Assembly: GCF_034440735.1 (NCBI RefSeq)
Contig: NZ_CP140098.1
Span: 961,001-1,025,000, forward strand
Direction: 5' to 3'
Source: Deinococcus sp. AB2017081
GTDB taxonomy: Bacteria > Deinococcota > Deinococci > Deinococcales > Deinococcaceae
DNA length: 64,000 nt
How positions within the stretch are numbered: the first letter of the stretch is position 1; every line of letters starts with the position of its first letter. Shown piece after piece: positions 28,587-39,425 of the stretch. The notes below the pieces were generated by a model. The model had not been told where the DNA came from. It made no database searches and saw nothing but the letters and a program-made list of their open reading frames with translations. A program made the translations under genes and the position numbers.

Positions 28587-29396
28587 GTGACCACCGACCG
28601 CCCCGTGTACGCGCCGCCCGACGGCCACCGGCGACTGCGCTTGACCGTGGCGTGGGACGGCACGCCCTACGCCGGATGGCAGTCCCAGCCGGACACTGTG
28701 ACCGTGCAGGACACGCTGCACGCGGCGTTCGAGCGCCTGACCCCCGGCGCGTTCCGCGCCGTCGCGGCCGGGCGCACCGATGCGGGTGTCCACGCCGAGG
28801 CGATGCCGGTTCATGTGGACGTGCCCGCCGATTTCCGCGTGCCGGCCCCGAAGCTCGCCCGCGCCCTGAACGCGCACCTGCCGCCCAGTGTGGCCGTGCT
28901 GGACGCCGCCGACGCGCCGCCCGGCTTCCACGCCCGGTTCTCCTGTACGCAGCGCCGATACATATACCGCGTGCTGGCGGCCCCGCAGCGCCACCCGCTG
29001 TGGCATGGTCGCGCCCTGCACGTGCCGCAGCGTCTGGACGCCGCCGCCATGAACGCCAGCGCCGCGCACCTGACCGGCACGCACGACTTCGCCGCCTTCG
29101 CCACCCGGGAGGAGCGGGACACCCTGCGGGAACTGCACGCCCTGCACGTCGTCCCCGGTTCCCTGATCTGGGAGATCCACGTGCACGGCGAGAGCTTCCT
29201 GCGCCACATGGTGCGTGGGCTGGTCGGCACGCTGCTGCTGGTGGGGCAGGGGAGAGTGGGGCCAGACGGTGTCCGGGCGATCCTGCGCTCCGGCGACCGT
29301 GCCCAGGCCGGGGCGAACGTGCCCGCGCACGGCCTGTACTTCGCGGGGGCGGAGTACGCGGGGTTTGGGAAGACCGGGGCGGCCAGCACGACGTAG
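28587..29396 (+). CDS. truA: tRNA pseudouridine(38-40) synthase
   Basis: 269 residues. TruA isomerises U38-U40 in tRNA anticodon arms. The catalytic Asp is in [12 protein letters not shown] (~residue 52), preceded by [13 protein letters not shown]; later RYIYRVL and [11 protein letters not shown] are typical. The start is a GTG with a leaderless promoter; the N-terminal residues [18 protein letters not shown] form a short extension. Confidence 0.94.
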   Translation: MTTDRPVYAPPDGHRRLRLTVAWDGTPYAGWQSQPDTVTVQDTLHAAFERLTPGAFRAVAAGRTDAGVHAEAMPVHVDVPADFRVPAPKLARALNAHLPPSVAVLDAADAPPGFHARFSCTQRRYIYRVLAAPQRHPLWHGRALHVPQRLDAAAMNASAAHLTGTHDFAAFATREERDTLRELHALHVVPGSLIWEIHVHGESFLRHMVRGLVGTLLLVGQGRVGPDGVRAILRSGDRAQAGANVPAHGLYFAGAEYAGFGKTGAASTT

Positions 29397-29412
29397 CGCT
29401 CCGGGGAATCCC

Positions 29413-30555
<1,143 letters not shown>

Positions 30556-30563
30556 GGATGTCC

Positions 30564-30569
30564 AGACTA
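30564..30569 (-). promoter_or_regulatory. Leaderless -10 box for the acyl-CoA dehydrogenase
   Basis: TAGTCT on the minus strand, ending 8 nt before ATG 30555; no SD visible. Confidence 0.45.
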
Positions 30570-30672
30570 GCTCCGGCAGCCCCGGCGTGTGGGGGCGTTC
30601 CGGGCGGCTGGACAGGCCACACCGGGGCTGTTGTCCGGCCGGGCGGGTGCACACTGTGGGCAGGAGGTCACC

Positions 30673-31494
30673 ATGACGACCACCCCCACCCCGCCCCCAC
30701 CGGCCCTGCTGCTGCGTTCCCTGGGCCAGCCCGATGTGCTCGTGAACGGCCGGCGGGTCGTCTGGCCGGCCCGCAGCGCCGAGGAACTGCTGTGGTTCCT
30801 GCACGCCCACCCGGAGGGCGCACACCGCCACGTCCTGCTCGACGCCCTGTGGGGTCTGGAGGACACCCCGGCCGCCGCCAACCGCTTCCGGGTGGCGCTG
30901 CACCGCCTGCGCACCACACTGGGTCGCCCGGACGCGGTCACCGAGCACCAGGGCCGCTACCACCTGCACCCGGACGTGGTGGCCGCCAGCGACACCGCTG
31001 CCCTGCACCGCGCGCTCACGGCGTCGCGGGCATCGGGCAACATCCAGGAGCGGGAGGCGCTGTTGCGTCAGGCACTCGCCAGTGCGGGGGGCGAGTATCT
31101 GCCCCACCTGACCGGCGACTGGGTCGAGGCGGCCCGCAGTGCCCACCGCGCCGCCCTGGTCGAGGCGAACCTGACGCTCTCGCTGCTGCACTGCGAGGCG
31201 CGGGAATGTCCCCTGGCCGCCCAGGCCCTGCTGCGGGCCGCCGAGACCGATCCCCTGATCGGCGAGGATCAGCACCAGCGGCTGATGGCCTGCCTGGCCA
31301 CCACGCGCGGGAAGTACGCCGCGATCGAGCATTACCGCCGCTACCGCGCGTACCTGGCGAACGAACTCGGGGACACGCCCATGCCCGATACCGTGGCGTT
31401 CGCCGAGCGGCTCAAGCACGGCGAGCAGCCCTGCGCGCACGCGGCCTTCGTGCCCGAGGGTCAGCCCGGCACGCCGCCGCCGCCCGGCCGCTGA
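30673..31494 (+). CDS. BTAD-domain (SARP-like) transcriptional regulator
   Basis: 273 residues. An OmpR-like winged helix occupies ~8-100 (SLGQPDVLVNGRRVVWPARSAEELLWFL, FRVALHRLRTTLG), followed by a bacterial transcriptional activation domain of TPR-like helices (~105-240: ALHRALTAS, YLPHLTGDWVEAAR, AIEHYRRYRAYLANELGDTP). No ATPase domain follows. AGGAGG precedes ATG 30673. It lies upstream of and in line with the CBS and ba3 oxidase genes, which it might control. Confidence 0.85.
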   Translation: MTTTPTPPPPALLLRSLGQPDVLVNGRRVVWPARSAEELLWFLHAHPEGAHRHVLLDALWGLEDTPAAANRFRVALHRLRTTLGRPDAVTEHQGRYHLHPDVVAASDTAALHRALTASRASGNIQEREALLRQALASAGGEYLPHLTGDWVEAARSAHRAALVEANLTLSLLHCEARECPLAAQALLRAAETDPLIGEDQHQRLMACLATTRGKYAAIEHYRRYRAYLANELGDTPMPDTVAFAERLKHGEQPCAHAAFVPEGQPGTPPPPGR

Positions 31495-31563
31495 CCCGGT
31501 CTGGCCGTGGAGCCGTAATGCGCCGGTAACAGGTGTCCCCGAACCTCCGGGCAGGAGGACACC

Positions 31564-31983
31564 ATGCTCGTACACGAACTCATGACGGCTCCACCGGTCA
31601 CCGCGCCCCCCTCGTTGCCCCTGCCGGACGCCGCCCACCTGATGCGCTCGCGCGGGATCCGCCGCCTGCCGGTCGTCGACGGCAGCGTTCTGGTCGGCAT
31701 CCTGACCGACCGGGACGTGCGCGAGGCGCTGCCCAGCCGCCTGAGCACCCTGTCACCGTGGGAGGCGACCACGCGGCTCGCGGCGGTCAGTGTGGCGGAC
31801 GTCATGCGCCGCTCGGTGCTGACCACGACTCCCGAGGCAGACGCCCGCGACGCGGCCGGCACCATGCTCTCGCACCGCGTGGGGGCCCTGCCGGTCATCG
31901 ATGACAGCGGGCACGTGATCGGCGTGCTCAGCGTGACGGACGTCCTGCGCGATTACGCCCGCCCGCCCGAGGTGAGCGCGTGA
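31564..31983 (+). CDS. CBS-domain-pair protein
   Basis: 139 residues: two CBS motifs (ELMTAPPVTAPPSLPLPDAAHLM to VVDGSVLVGILTDRDVREAL; VMRRSVLTTTPEADARDAA to VIDDSGHVIGVLSVTDVLRDY). CBS pairs sense adenine nucleotides. AGGAGG lies upstream of ATG 31564. Its stop overlaps the GTG of oxidase subunit IIa (GTGA), so it is translationally coupled to the oxidase and may sense energy charge for it (inference). Confidence 0.9.
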   Translation: MLVHELMTAPPVTAPPSLPLPDAAHLMRSRGIRRLPVVDGSVLVGILTDRDVREALPSRLSTLSPWEATTRLAAVSVADVMRRSVLTTTPEADARDAAGTMLSHRVGALPVIDDSGHVIGVLSVTDVLRDYARPPEVSA

Positions 31984-32117
31984 GCCCCCGATCCGGTGAC
32001 CACGCCGCCGGGCGGGGCCGCGCTCCGCTGGGCACCCTGGCAGTCGTGGGAACCCTGCTGCTGGCCATCAGCACGCTGTGGCTGCTGGTGCTCGGCATCC
32101 TGGCCGGCCGGGCATAG
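31980..32117 (+). CDS. ba3-type cytochrome c oxidase subunit IIa
   Basis: 45 residues with one membrane helix (GTLAVVGTLLLAISTLWLLV) and a polar Arg-rich N terminus. The size, the RAPLGTLAV lead-in, and location just before subunit II match the 34-residue subunit IIa of Thermus ba3 oxidase, which completes the helix bundle of the short subunit II. GTG start 31980 overlaps the CBS gene stop (GTGA); subunit II begins 2 nt after its TAG. Confidence 0.8.
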   Translation: MSPRSGDHAAGRGRAPLGTLAVVGTLLLAISTLWLLVLGILAGRA

Positions 32118-32119
32118 GC

Positions 32120-32656
32120 ATGGCCCCGCCGCCTTCCCCGGCCGCGTCGGGCCTCGACCACCGCACCCTGGAGACCTGGGAGACGATCTGGGGCGGGCTG
32201 TCGCTGGTGCTGGTCTGGCTGCTGTTCGTGGGCGTGATCGCCAGCATGATCAGCGGCACCTTCCCGCAGCTTTCCGGTGGCGGACACGCAGCGGTGGGTC
32301 GCGGCCGCATCGATCCTGCGCAGCTGGAGGTCACGCCGTTTGCCCGTCCGGGGCTCGTGCGAACCGCCCAGGGCCTGGAGCTGTACATCGTCGCGCGGTC
32401 GTTCACGTTCACGCCGGCCGTGGTGCACGTGCCCGCCGACACGCCCATCACCGTCCACGTCACCTCGGTGGATGTCGTGCACGGCTTCCAGGTCACGGGC
32501 ACGACCATCAATGACGAGATCCTGCCCGGCCACGTCGCCAGCTTCACCGTCACCTTCCGTCATCCCGGCGCGCAGGACGTGATCTGCAACGAGTACTGCG
32601 GGGCCGGCCACCACACCATGATGACCCGCTTCATCGTCGACCCGAAGGAGAACTGA
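32120..32656 (+). CDS. ba3-type cytochrome c oxidase subunit II
   Basis: 178 residues: one N-terminal membrane helix (LSLVLVWLLFVGVIASMI, ~27-44) and a cupredoxin domain with the CuA site: H in VVHGFQV, then CNEYCGAGHHTMM supplying two Cys, His and Met. It takes electrons from cytochrome c. Single-helix subunit II is typical of B-type (ba3) oxidases. Two nt after the IIa stop and 3 nt before subunit I. Confidence 0.93.
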   Translation: MAPPPSPAASGLDHRTLETWETIWGGLSLVLVWLLFVGVIASMISGTFPQLSGGGHAAVGRGRIDPAQLEVTPFARPGLVRTAQGLELYIVARSFTFTPAVVHVPADTPITVHVTSVDVVHGFQVTGTTINDEILPGHVASFTVTFRHPGAQDVICNEYCGAGHHTMMTRFIVDPKEN

Positions 32657-32659
32657 ACC

Positions 32660-34393
32660 GTGACCACCCTTCCAGCCCTCCCTGCGCCGGGCACGCCGTC
32701 CGGCCTGGACACGGCGTCCCTGACCGGCCTCAAGCGCGTGGCCCAGTACTACGTCGTCACGGCCTTCCTGGCACTGCTGATCGGCGTCCTGATCGGGCCG
32801 CTCCAGGCGCTGAACTACGCCGGCATCGACGCGTACCCGGCCGTCGCCCGGATTCCGCTGCTGCGCAACATCATCGGCTCGTACTACCAGGGCCTCACGC
32901 TGCACGGCGTGCTAAATGCGCTGGTCTTCACGCATTTCTTCACGTCCGGGTGGCTGCTGTACCTGCCGCTGCGTGCCCTAGACGTGCGCCCCAGTCTGAA
33001 CTTCGCGTGGTTCACGTACTGGATGATGCTCGTGGGCCTCCTCACCGCCGCCGTGCCGCTCCTGAGGAACGACGCGACGGTGCTGTACACCTTCTACCCG
33101 CCCATGGAGGCCAGTCCGGTGTTCTACATCGGTGCGGCCGTCATGGTCGCCGCGAGCCTGCTGGTCGCCGGACAGGTGATCCTCGCCTGGATCGGCTGGA
33201 AACGGACGCATCCCGGGCAGGTCACGCCGGTCGTGGCCTACATGGGGGTCGCCACGTGGCTGATGTGGGTGATTGCCGCGCTGGGGCTGGTGACCGAGGT
33301 CGTGGGGCTGCTGATCCCGTGGTCGCTGGGTCTGACCGCCGGCGTCGATCCGCTGCTGGCCCGCACGCTGTTCTGGTGGACGGGCCATCCCATCGTGTAC
33401 TTCTGGCTGCTGCCTGCATACGTGTCGTGGTACGCCTTCCTGCCGCGTCAGGCCGGCGGCCGTCTGGCCTCCGAGGGGCTGGCCCGGCTGGCCTTCGCGC
33501 TGTTCCTGGTCTTCAGCGTGCCGGTGGGCCTGCACCACCAGTACGCCGATCCGAACATCAGCAGCGCGTGGAAGACCATCCACATGTTCCTGACCTTTCT
33601 GGTGGCCGTGCCCAGCCTGCTCACGGCCTTCAGTGTCGCCGCCGCGCTGGAGGACGCGGCCCACGCCCGTGGCGGCCGGGGCGTGCTGGGCTGGGTGCGT
33701 TTCCTGAACTGGCGCGACGCCTCCATGACCGGGCAGGTGCTTGCCATGGTCAGCTTCATCTTCGGCGGCGCGGGTGGCATCGTGAACGCCAGCTACGCCT
33801 TCGCGCCCATCGTCCACAACACCGCGTGGATCCCCGGGCACTTCCACATCACGGTCGGCACGGCCACCACCCTGAGCTTCATGGCGATCACGTTCTGGCT
33901 CGTGCCGCACCTGACGGGCAAGCGGCTCCAGTCACCGCGCCTCGCGCTCCCCAGTGTGTGGCTGTGGTTCGCCGGCATGATGCTCTTCGCTGTCGGCATG
34001 CACTGGCAGGGCCTCGCGGGGGTGCCCCGCCGCAGTCACCTGAGCGCCGCCTCGCAGGGCGTGTACGACGCCATGCAGATCGCCGTGCCCCGGGCCCTCA
34101 CGGGGATCAGCGGGGTCGTGCTGCTCATTGCCGCGCTGCTGTACTTCTGGGTGCTGCTGCGCACGCTGCTCTCGCCCCGGATGGACGACCCGGAGGCGAC
34201 CGCCATACCCACCAGTGACGCCATCAGTCCATCCAGTCCCACCCTGGCGGGGGCGAGCGCCCTGGTGCGGCGCACCGAGCCGCTCCTGGCCCTCGCTGGG
34301 GCGGCCCTGCTGCTGACCCTGCTGGTCTACCTGCCCGTGATCGGCCCCATGATCGCCGCGTATCAGGCTGTGCCGGGCCACAGGCTGTGGTGA
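32660..34393 (+). CDS. ba3-type cytochrome c oxidase subunit I
   Basis: 577 residues, ~13 helices. Haem b ligand in LTLHGVLNALVFTHF, CuB site in WWTGHPIVYFWLLPAYVSWY (His with cross-linked Tyr), HHQYADP (the two further CuB His), and HFHITVG (haem a3 and b ligands). YVSWY in place of the A-type E(278) motif marks a B-type oxidase, which pumps through one K-like channel and has high O2 affinity. GTG start 32660 with GAAGGAG upstream. Confidence 0.95.
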   Translation: MTTLPALPAPGTPSGLDTASLTGLKRVAQYYVVTAFLALLIGVLIGPLQALNYAGIDAYPAVARIPLLRNIIGSYYQGLTLHGVLNALVFTHFFTSGWLLYLPLRALDVRPSLNFAWFTYWMMLVGLLTAAVPLLRNDATVLYTFYPPMEASPVFYIGAAVMVAASLLVAGQVILAWIGWKRTHPGQVTPVVAYMGVATWLMWVIAALGLVTEVVGLLIPWSLGLTAGVDPLLARTLFWWTGHPIVYFWLLPAYVSWYAFLPRQAGGRLASEGLARLAFALFLVFSVPVGLHHQYADPNISSAWKTIHMFLTFLVAVPSLLTAFSVAAALEDAAHARGGRGVLGWVRFLNWRDASMTGQVLAMVSFIFGGAGGIVNASYAFAPIVHNTAWIPGHFHITVGTATTLSFMAITFWLVPHLTGKRLQSPRLALPSVWLWFAGMMLFAVGMHWQGLAGVPRRSHLSAASQGVYDAMQIAVPRALTGISGVVLLIAALLYFWVLLRTLLSPRMDDPEATAIPTSDAISPSSPTLAGASALVRRTEPLLALAGAALLLTLLVYLPVIGPMIAAYQAVPGHRLW

Positions 34394-34395
34394 AC

Positions 34396-34818
34396 ATGTC
34401 AGGCCACACAGACCAGCGTTACAGTGTCAGCGAGATCGCCAGCGTGCTCGGGTTCCTCGTGGTCGGCGTCGTCCTGGGCGTCGGGGCGTACCGGGCAGGC
34501 GGACGTCTGGCGGGCACCGGCAGCGTGGCCACCGTCAGCGCCGCACCGGCCGGGATCACCCCGGACGGCGTGGCCCTGTATGCGGCCAACTGCGCCGGTT
34601 GCCACGGCCCGCATGCACAGGGTGGGGTCGGCCCCGGCCTGCGCGCAGCGGCCGCCTGGAACAGCGCACAGTTCGCCCACGCCGTGCTGAACGGTCGGGC
34701 CCCGGAGCGCACCCTGGGCACCGTCATGCCGCGCTTTGCCACCACCGGGATGGACGGCCAGCCACCGACCGACGCACAGGTCGCGGCCCTCCATGCCTTC
34801 CTGAAGACGCTGCCCTGA
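34396..34818 (+). CDS. Membrane-anchored cytochrome c
   Basis: About 140 residues. One N-terminal helix (SVLGFLVVGVVLGVGAYRAG) anchors a class I cytochrome c domain: haem site CAGCH (~residue 70) and axial Met in TVMPRF. It likely donates electrons to the CuA centre of the ba3 oxidase encoded immediately upstream. The start is uncertain: GTG 34387, GTG 34390 (overlapping the subunit I stop) and ATG 34396 are in frame; all give the same mature domain. Confidence 0.9.
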   Translation: MSGHTDQRYSVSEIASVLGFLVVGVVLGVGAYRAGGRLAGTGSVATVSAAPAGITPDGVALYAANCAGCHGPHAQGGVGPGLRAAAAWNSAQFAHAVLNGRAPERTLGTVMPRFATTGMDGQPPTDAQVAALHAFLKTLP

Positions 34819-34841
34819 ATGGCCCGGCACCCGCCCGGACA

Positions 34842-34870
34842 TTGACACCCCGCCGATCCGCGTCTAGGAT
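34842..34870 (+). promoter_or_regulatory. tRNA promoter
   Basis: TTGACA (34842-34847), 17-bp spacer, TAGGAT (34865-34870): the best consensus promoter in this part of the window, about 16 nt upstream of the expected 5' leader of tRNA-His. Confidence 0.8.
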
Positions 34871-34890
34871 GTGTGGGCCTGAGAGGGCAC

Positions 34891-34970
<80 letters not shown>

Positions 34971-35032
34971 CACCACTCCGGCCTCAGGCACCCGCCCGGG
35001 GCCGGATTTCTTTGAGCTGGACACGCAGGCGT

Positions 35033-35118
<86 letters not shown>

Positions 35119-35121
35119 GCA

Positions 35122-35164
35122 CAGGGGCGGTTCTTCCCGGACGGGCGGAACCGTCCCTGCCTTT
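35122..35164 (+). terminator. Terminator of the tRNA pair
   Basis: A 12-bp stem with one G-T pair (35122-35133 with 35148-35159), 14-nt loop, then CCTTTA. It starts 4 nt after tRNA-Leu and also faces the end of the convergent membrane protein gene. Confidence 0.65.
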
Positions 35165-36833
35165 AGGCGGCCCCGGTCACCCGCCCCTGCCCACGCGTGA
35201 GCAGCAGCGTACCCGCGCCCCACGTGCCGCCGACCAGCGCGACACTCAGGGCCAGGGGGGGCGAGCCCAGGGTGGCCGCCACGACGCTCAGGCCCAGCAG
35301 GGCGCCGACGGCGTCCGGGACGGGCAGGTGCAGTCGGTGGGCCACGGTGCGTCCGGCGTCGTAGGCACTGACGCTCAGGCCGATGGCGATCAGGACCGTG
35401 GCCAGGGCACACGCGATCAGCGCCGGCCCCAGCAGGCCCACCACGGCCAGCAGGCCTGCCGGCAGCAGCAGGGCGGCGAGCACCAGCACCCCCAGGGCCA
35501 GGGTGCGCACCGGGGCGTGCCGTTGCCGCCGGGCGAGCAGGGGAGCCAGATTCGCCACGAACAGCAGCAGCAGGGCTCCACCGGTCAGGGTGATGAACAC
35601 CTGTGGCCACGCGGCGCTGCCCAGCCAGCCCAGCACTGGCCGGAAGGCGGCGGCGGTCGCCATGCCGATGCCGTCGGGCGGCGCGGTCTGCAGGGCACCC
35701 GGATCACCGGGGACGTGGCCCAGCAGGGCGCTCACGTGCCCGCTGACCTGGGCACCGGGCGTGCGGTGGACATCGCCCAGCAGCGTCACGACCTCGCCGT
35801 TCACGCGGGCATCCGGCCGCAGGGTGATGTTGCCGCCCACGGTGATGATGTTGCCCTCGACCGGGCCGCTGACGGTCACATCCTGCCCGAAGCGCACGTC
35901 GCCACGCGCCATGACGTCGCCCAGCGCAGGCAGGGTGAGCACGGCGCTCACGGCGAACGCCCCCGCACCGGCCCACTGCATGGACGGCCAGGGCCGCCAC
36001 GTCACCAGGATGGAGGTCAGCAGCAGCAGGGCCAGCCCCAGGCCCGCCAGGGGAGAGACCTGCGCGATCAGGGTCTGCATGACCAGCGCGCCGGCCGCCA
36101 GATTCGGCCACGCGGTCGTGACGGCCAGCAGGGTCAGCCCGGCCATCAGGGCGATCACCAGCGCCAGTGGAGCGGGATTGTGCCGGGGGCGCAGCGGCGT
36201 CGACCAGCGCCGGGGGACGCCGGAGCCGGCCAGGGCTGCCGCGCCCGGATCCGGGCGCGCGGACAGGTCAGGGTCGGCCTGCACGCGGGCGATCACGCTG
36301 GCCGCCACGGACGGCACGGACACCGGAGGCCGCTCCAGCCGCACGGCCCACGCCACATCGGACGCGACGGCGGCGGCCACGCTGCCGGGGAGCACCGGCC
36401 TGGACAGCGTGCCGATCACGGCGGCAGCCCGGATGTCCGCCACGGCAGCGGCGGCCACCGAGCGGGGCGGGGGAGGCGGCGTCATCCGGGCCGCCAGGGC
36501 GATGTCGGCGGCGACCGTGGCCGCCACGGGGCGCGCCGGTGCCGGGAGTGGGGCCGACGTCAGGGTGGCGGACAGGGCGATCTCGGCACTGACGGTGCGG
36601 GCCAGCGCCGTGGGAAGGTGGGGCGGCGGCAGGTCGCGCAGCAGGGTCGTCGCGTGGGCCAGGGCCAGGCGCTGGCGCTCCAGGCGCGCCTGATCCGGCA
36701 GGGCCAGCAACGCCTCGCGCTCCTGGGCGTTCAGGTCACCGTCGGCCTCACGGTGCAGCAGATCCAGGCGGGCCCGGGTCTGGCGGGCGTCGTCGCCCGG
36801 CCCGCTCAGGTTGTCTCGATGCTCCACGCCCAT
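35163..36833 (-). CDS. Membrane protein with Ala-rich repeats and a bactofilin-like segment
   Basis: 556 residues. The N-terminal ~75 residues resemble an anti-sigma-factor/zinc-finger-less stalk (DLLHREADGDLNAQEREALLAL). Residues ~80-200 hold about five imperfect copies of a V-A-A-x-V-A-x-D-I-A unit (VAATVAADIALAAR, VAAAAVADIRAAAV, VAAAVASDVAWAVR). Several helices follow, then a beta-repeat (GPVEGNIITVGGNITLRPDARV, then GEVVTLLGDV) like polymer-forming bactofilins (~325-375), and about six more helices. AAGGA precedes ATG 36833. Monocistronic; function unknown. Confidence 0.75.
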   Translation of the reverse strand: MGVEHRDNLSGPGDDARQTRARLDLLHREADGDLNAQEREALLALPDQARLERQRLALAHATTLLRDLPPPHLPTALARTVSAEIALSATLTSAPLPAPARPVAATVAADIALAARMTPPPPPRSVAAAAVADIRAAAVIGTLSRPVLPGSVAAAVASDVAWAVRLERPPVSVPSVAASVIARVQADPDLSARPDPGAAALAGSGVPRRWSTPLRPRHNPAPLALVIALMAGLTLLAVTTAWPNLAAGALVMQTLIAQVSPLAGLGLALLLLTSILVTWRPWPSMQWAGAGAFAVSAVLTLPALGDVMARGDVRFGQDVTVSGPVEGNIITVGGNITLRPDARVNGEVVTLLGDVHRTPGAQVSGHVSALLGHVPGDPGALQTAPPDGIGMATAAAFRPVLGWLGSAAWPQVFITLTGGALLLLFVANLAPLLARRQRHAPVRTLALGVLVLAALLLPAGLLAVVGLLGPALIACALATVLIAIGLSVSAYDAGRTVAHRLHLPVPDAVGALLGLSVVAATLGSPPLALSVALVGGTWGAGTLLLTRGQGRVTGAA

Positions 36834-37074
36834 ACTGTTCCTTTACGTCGAAGGATTCCCCGGAGTTCCCGGCGGCGCTGCCCCTGTCTGGGTGGGTGAT
36901 GAGACGGTGGGGTCAGCCGCCGGTTCCTGGCTCCCAGTGTGCGGCCCATCCCCTGACGGCCACCTTTCAGACAGCCGGGTCGGGCACCGGTTCAGCCGTG
37001 GTGTCCAGCGATCCGGAATGCGCACGGTGAGGGTTGCCGGGCAGCACAGTCCCGCCTCGTTCCTGGGTCTGCGC

Positions 37075-37560
37075 TCAGGGGGCGGCGCGGTAGTCGCCGC
37101 TCTTGCCGCCGGTCTTGGCGAGCAGGCGCACGCCCGTGATCTCGATGGCCTTGCTGGCGGCCTTGAGCATGTCATACACGTTCAGCGCGGCCACCGTGGC
37201 GGCGGTCAGCGCCTCCATCTCCACGCCGGTCGGGGCGGTCGTGCGCACGGTCGCCTGGACGCGCACCCCGGCGTCCTCCAGGGTCACCTCGACCTCTGCG
37301 CCGGTCACGGGAATGGGGTGGCACAGCAGGATCAGGTCGGCGGTGCGCTTGCTGCCGGCCAGGCCGCCCAGCCGGGCCACCACCAGGGGGTCACCCTTGG
37401 GATTGGTGCCCCCCAGCAGGGCGGCCCTGGCCTCGGGCGGCAGCACGACCCAGGCCTCGGCCGTGGCGGTGCGCGTGGTGGCGGTCTTGTCGGTCACGTC
37501 CACCATGCGCGGCAGGCCGTCCCGGAAGTGGGTCAGCTCGGGTGGGGCGTCGGTACTCAC
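37075..37560 (-). CDS. moaC: Cyclic pyranopterin monophosphate synthase
   Basis: 161 residues, the usual MoaC length. It completes cPMP formation in molybdenum cofactor synthesis. MVDVTDK is the N-terminal signature, [17 protein letters not shown] the active-site segment (with Lys and His), and [23 protein letters not shown] the core. GTG 37560 overlaps the stop of the DUF177 gene (GTGA). moaD-moaE lies 26 kb away at the right end of the window. Confidence 0.95.
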   Translation of the reverse strand: MSTDAPPELTHFRDGLPRMVDVTDKTATTRTATAEAWVVLPPEARAALLGGTNPKGDPLVVARLGGLAGSKRTADLILLCHPIPVTGAEVEVTLEDAGVRVQATVRTTAPTGVEMEALTAATVAALNVYDMLKAASKAIEITGVRLLAKTGGKSGDYRAAP

Positions 37561-38162
37561 TTGTCCTCGGGCAGCTTCAGGTCGGCCAGGGCCGCGAAGG
37601 GGTTCTGCTTGGCATGTGTGGTGCCCTCGGGGATGCCCAGGTCGTCGTCGATCTCCTCGACCGGCACCTGCGCCATGTGCTCGCAAGGGCCGTCGTTCAG
37701 GTCGTGGCCACACACCTGACACAGCCCCCTGCACGCGGGATCGTGCAGCACGCTCAGGGGCGCGGCCAGCAGCGTGGTCTCGGCCAGGTAGGCGCTGAGA
37801 TCCAGATTCGGATCGCCGAACACCAGCACCTCCTCGCCGGACTCGGCCTCCTCCAGATACGGGGCGTCGGCCGACGGCTCGTAGCGCATCATGGTGCCCA
37901 GCGTGATCTCCAGCGGCACCTCCACCGGGCGCAGGCAGCGGGCACAGTCCATGACCAGGGTCGGCTCGAAACTGCCCTGGAGATACATCTCGTGGCCGCC
38001 CAGCGAATTGACGTCCACGTCGTAGGCGGCGTCCGTGGCGAAGGTCAGGGTCTGGGTCTGTCCGCCCTGTTCGTACTCGAGGTGATCCAGGGTACCGTCT
38101 GCGTGCGCGTCCTCGTCGGCGCGCAGCAGGGAACCCAGATGAATGCGGGGCGAATCGGTCAT
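37557..38162 (-). CDS. DUF177 (YceD-like) protein
   Basis: 201 residues. DUF177 proteins carry a CxxC-type zinc site: here CARC (~90) and [17 protein letters not shown] (~150), followed by an acidic helix and [11 protein letters not shown] at the end. Usually the partner downstream is rpmF and the family is linked to 23S rRNA accumulation (YceD); here the partner is moaC. Start ATG 38162 has a leaderless -10 box. Confidence 0.88.
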   Translation of the reverse strand: MTDSPRIHLGSLLRADEDAHADGTLDHLEYEQGGQTQTLTFATDAAYDVDVNSLGGHEMYLQGSFEPTLVMDCARCLRPVEVPLEITLGTMMRYEPSADAPYLEEAESGEEVLVFGDPNLDLSAYLAETTLLAAPLSVLHDPACRGLCQVCGHDLNDGPCEHMAQVPVEEIDDDLGIPEGTTHAKQNPFAALADLKLPEDK

Positions 38163-38168
38163 CCCCCC

Positions 38169-38174
38169 ATGATA
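38169..38174 (-). promoter_or_regulatory. Leaderless -10 box for the DUF177-moaC operon
   Basis: TATCAT on the minus strand, ending 6 nt before ATG 38162; the six intervening bases are all G, which could also act as a weak SD. Confidence 0.5.
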
Positions 38175-38239
38175 GGGCGTGCCCGGCCCCGTGACCGTGC
38201 GGGCCTCGCCCTGGGCCGTTGTGCCTGCGCCGCCGCGCC

Positions 38240-39298
38240 CTACACCAGTTCGACGACGCTCGCGTCCGAGATGGTCAGCTTGTGGGTCCGCGGCATGGTG
38301 CGGTCGCCCCGCACCTGCGCCCGCACGCCGATCAGGCAGTCCTGCAGCCGGCGGTGCACCGATTCCACGCTCGCGCCCTCGTCCAGCACCGAGTGTTCGA
38401 CCTCGGCGGCGCGGATGATGCTGCCCTTGCCAATGCTGGTGAACGGCCCGATGTAGGCGTCCTCGATGATCACGCCCTCGGCCAGCAGCACCGGCCCCAC
38501 GATCTTGCTGCGCGTCACGCGGGCGGTCGGCGGCACCACCACGCGCCCGGTCAGGATGGAATCCTCGACGGTGCCCCGGATGTCGGTCTCGATCCGCTCC
38601 AGCAGCAGGCGGTTGGCGTCCAGCAGATCCGACGGGCGGCCCGTGTCCTTCCACCAGCCCTTCACGGCCTGTCCGACCACGTTCGCGCCCCGCTCGATCA
38701 GGCCCTGGATCCCGTCGGTGATCTCGTATTCACCGCGTGCCGAGGGCGGCATGCCGTCCAGCACCGTGAAGATCTCGGGCGTGAAGCAGTACAGGCCCGC
38801 GACTGCCATGTTGCTGGGCGGGTTCTTGGGTTTCTCCACCAGCCGGGTGATCCGGTCGCCGTTCATCTCGGCCACGCCGAAGGACGTGGGATCCTCGACC
38901 TCGACCAGCGCGATCAGCGCGGCCGGGCGCTCGGCCTGGAACTGCTCCACGAAGGGGAGGGCCCCGAATTCGAAGAGGTTGTCCCCCAGGTACACGCAGA
39001 AATCCGAGTCGCCGACCCACTCGCGGGCGATCAGCACGGCGTGGCCCAGGCCCAGCTGCTCGTGCTGGTTGATCAGGGTGATCTCCACGCCCGTCACGTT
39101 GCGCAGCGCGTGCTGGATCTCCTCACGTGTGATGTCCGAGACGACCACACCGATATCCGTGATGCCGGCCGTCTGCAGCGTCCGGATGGCGTGGCGGATG
39201 ATGGGCTGGCCAGCCACCCGCAGGACGGGTTTGGGACGCGTATAGGTCAGGGGGCGCAGGCGCGTTCCCAGACCAGCCGCAGGAATGATGGCTTTCAC
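38240..39298 (-). CDS. Glucose-1-phosphate thymidylyltransferase, long form
   Basis: 352 residues. N-terminal nucleotidyltransferase: [20 protein letters not shown] (residues 7-26), GLGHAVL, YLGDN (metal-binding Asp), VEKPKNP. The C-terminal ~110 residues are a left-handed beta-helix of hexapeptide repeats ([20 protein letters not shown] and [17 protein letters not shown]), as in the 'long' RmlA/StrD group. It makes dTDP-glucose for sugar pathways; without rmlB-D nearby the end product is unknown. Confidence 0.9.
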   Translation of the reverse strand: MKAIIPAAGLGTRLRPLTYTRPKPVLRVAGQPIIRHAIRTLQTAGITDIGVVVSDITREEIQHALRNVTGVEITLINQHEQLGLGHAVLIAREWVGDSDFCVYLGDNLFEFGALPFVEQFQAERPAALIALVEVEDPTSFGVAEMNGDRITRLVEKPKNPPSNMAVAGLYCFTPEIFTVLDGMPPSARGEYEITDGIQGLIERGANVVGQAVKGWWKDTGRPSDLLDANRLLLERIETDIRGTVEDSILTGRVVVPPTARVTRSKIVGPVLLAEGVIIEDAYIGPFTSIGKGSIIRAAEVEHSVLDEGASVESVHRRLQDCLIGVRAQVRGDRTMPRTHKLTISDASVVELV

Positions 39299-39425
39299 TC
39301 CGGGAGTCTAGTGGAGTGGAGATGACAATGCGCTTAACCTCTACCAACGTTCGGTGTGCAGGAATGCCCAACGTCTGACGCGGCCTCCTCACCGGGTTCA
39401 CGTGTCCGGCTGCTCAGATGGCCCG

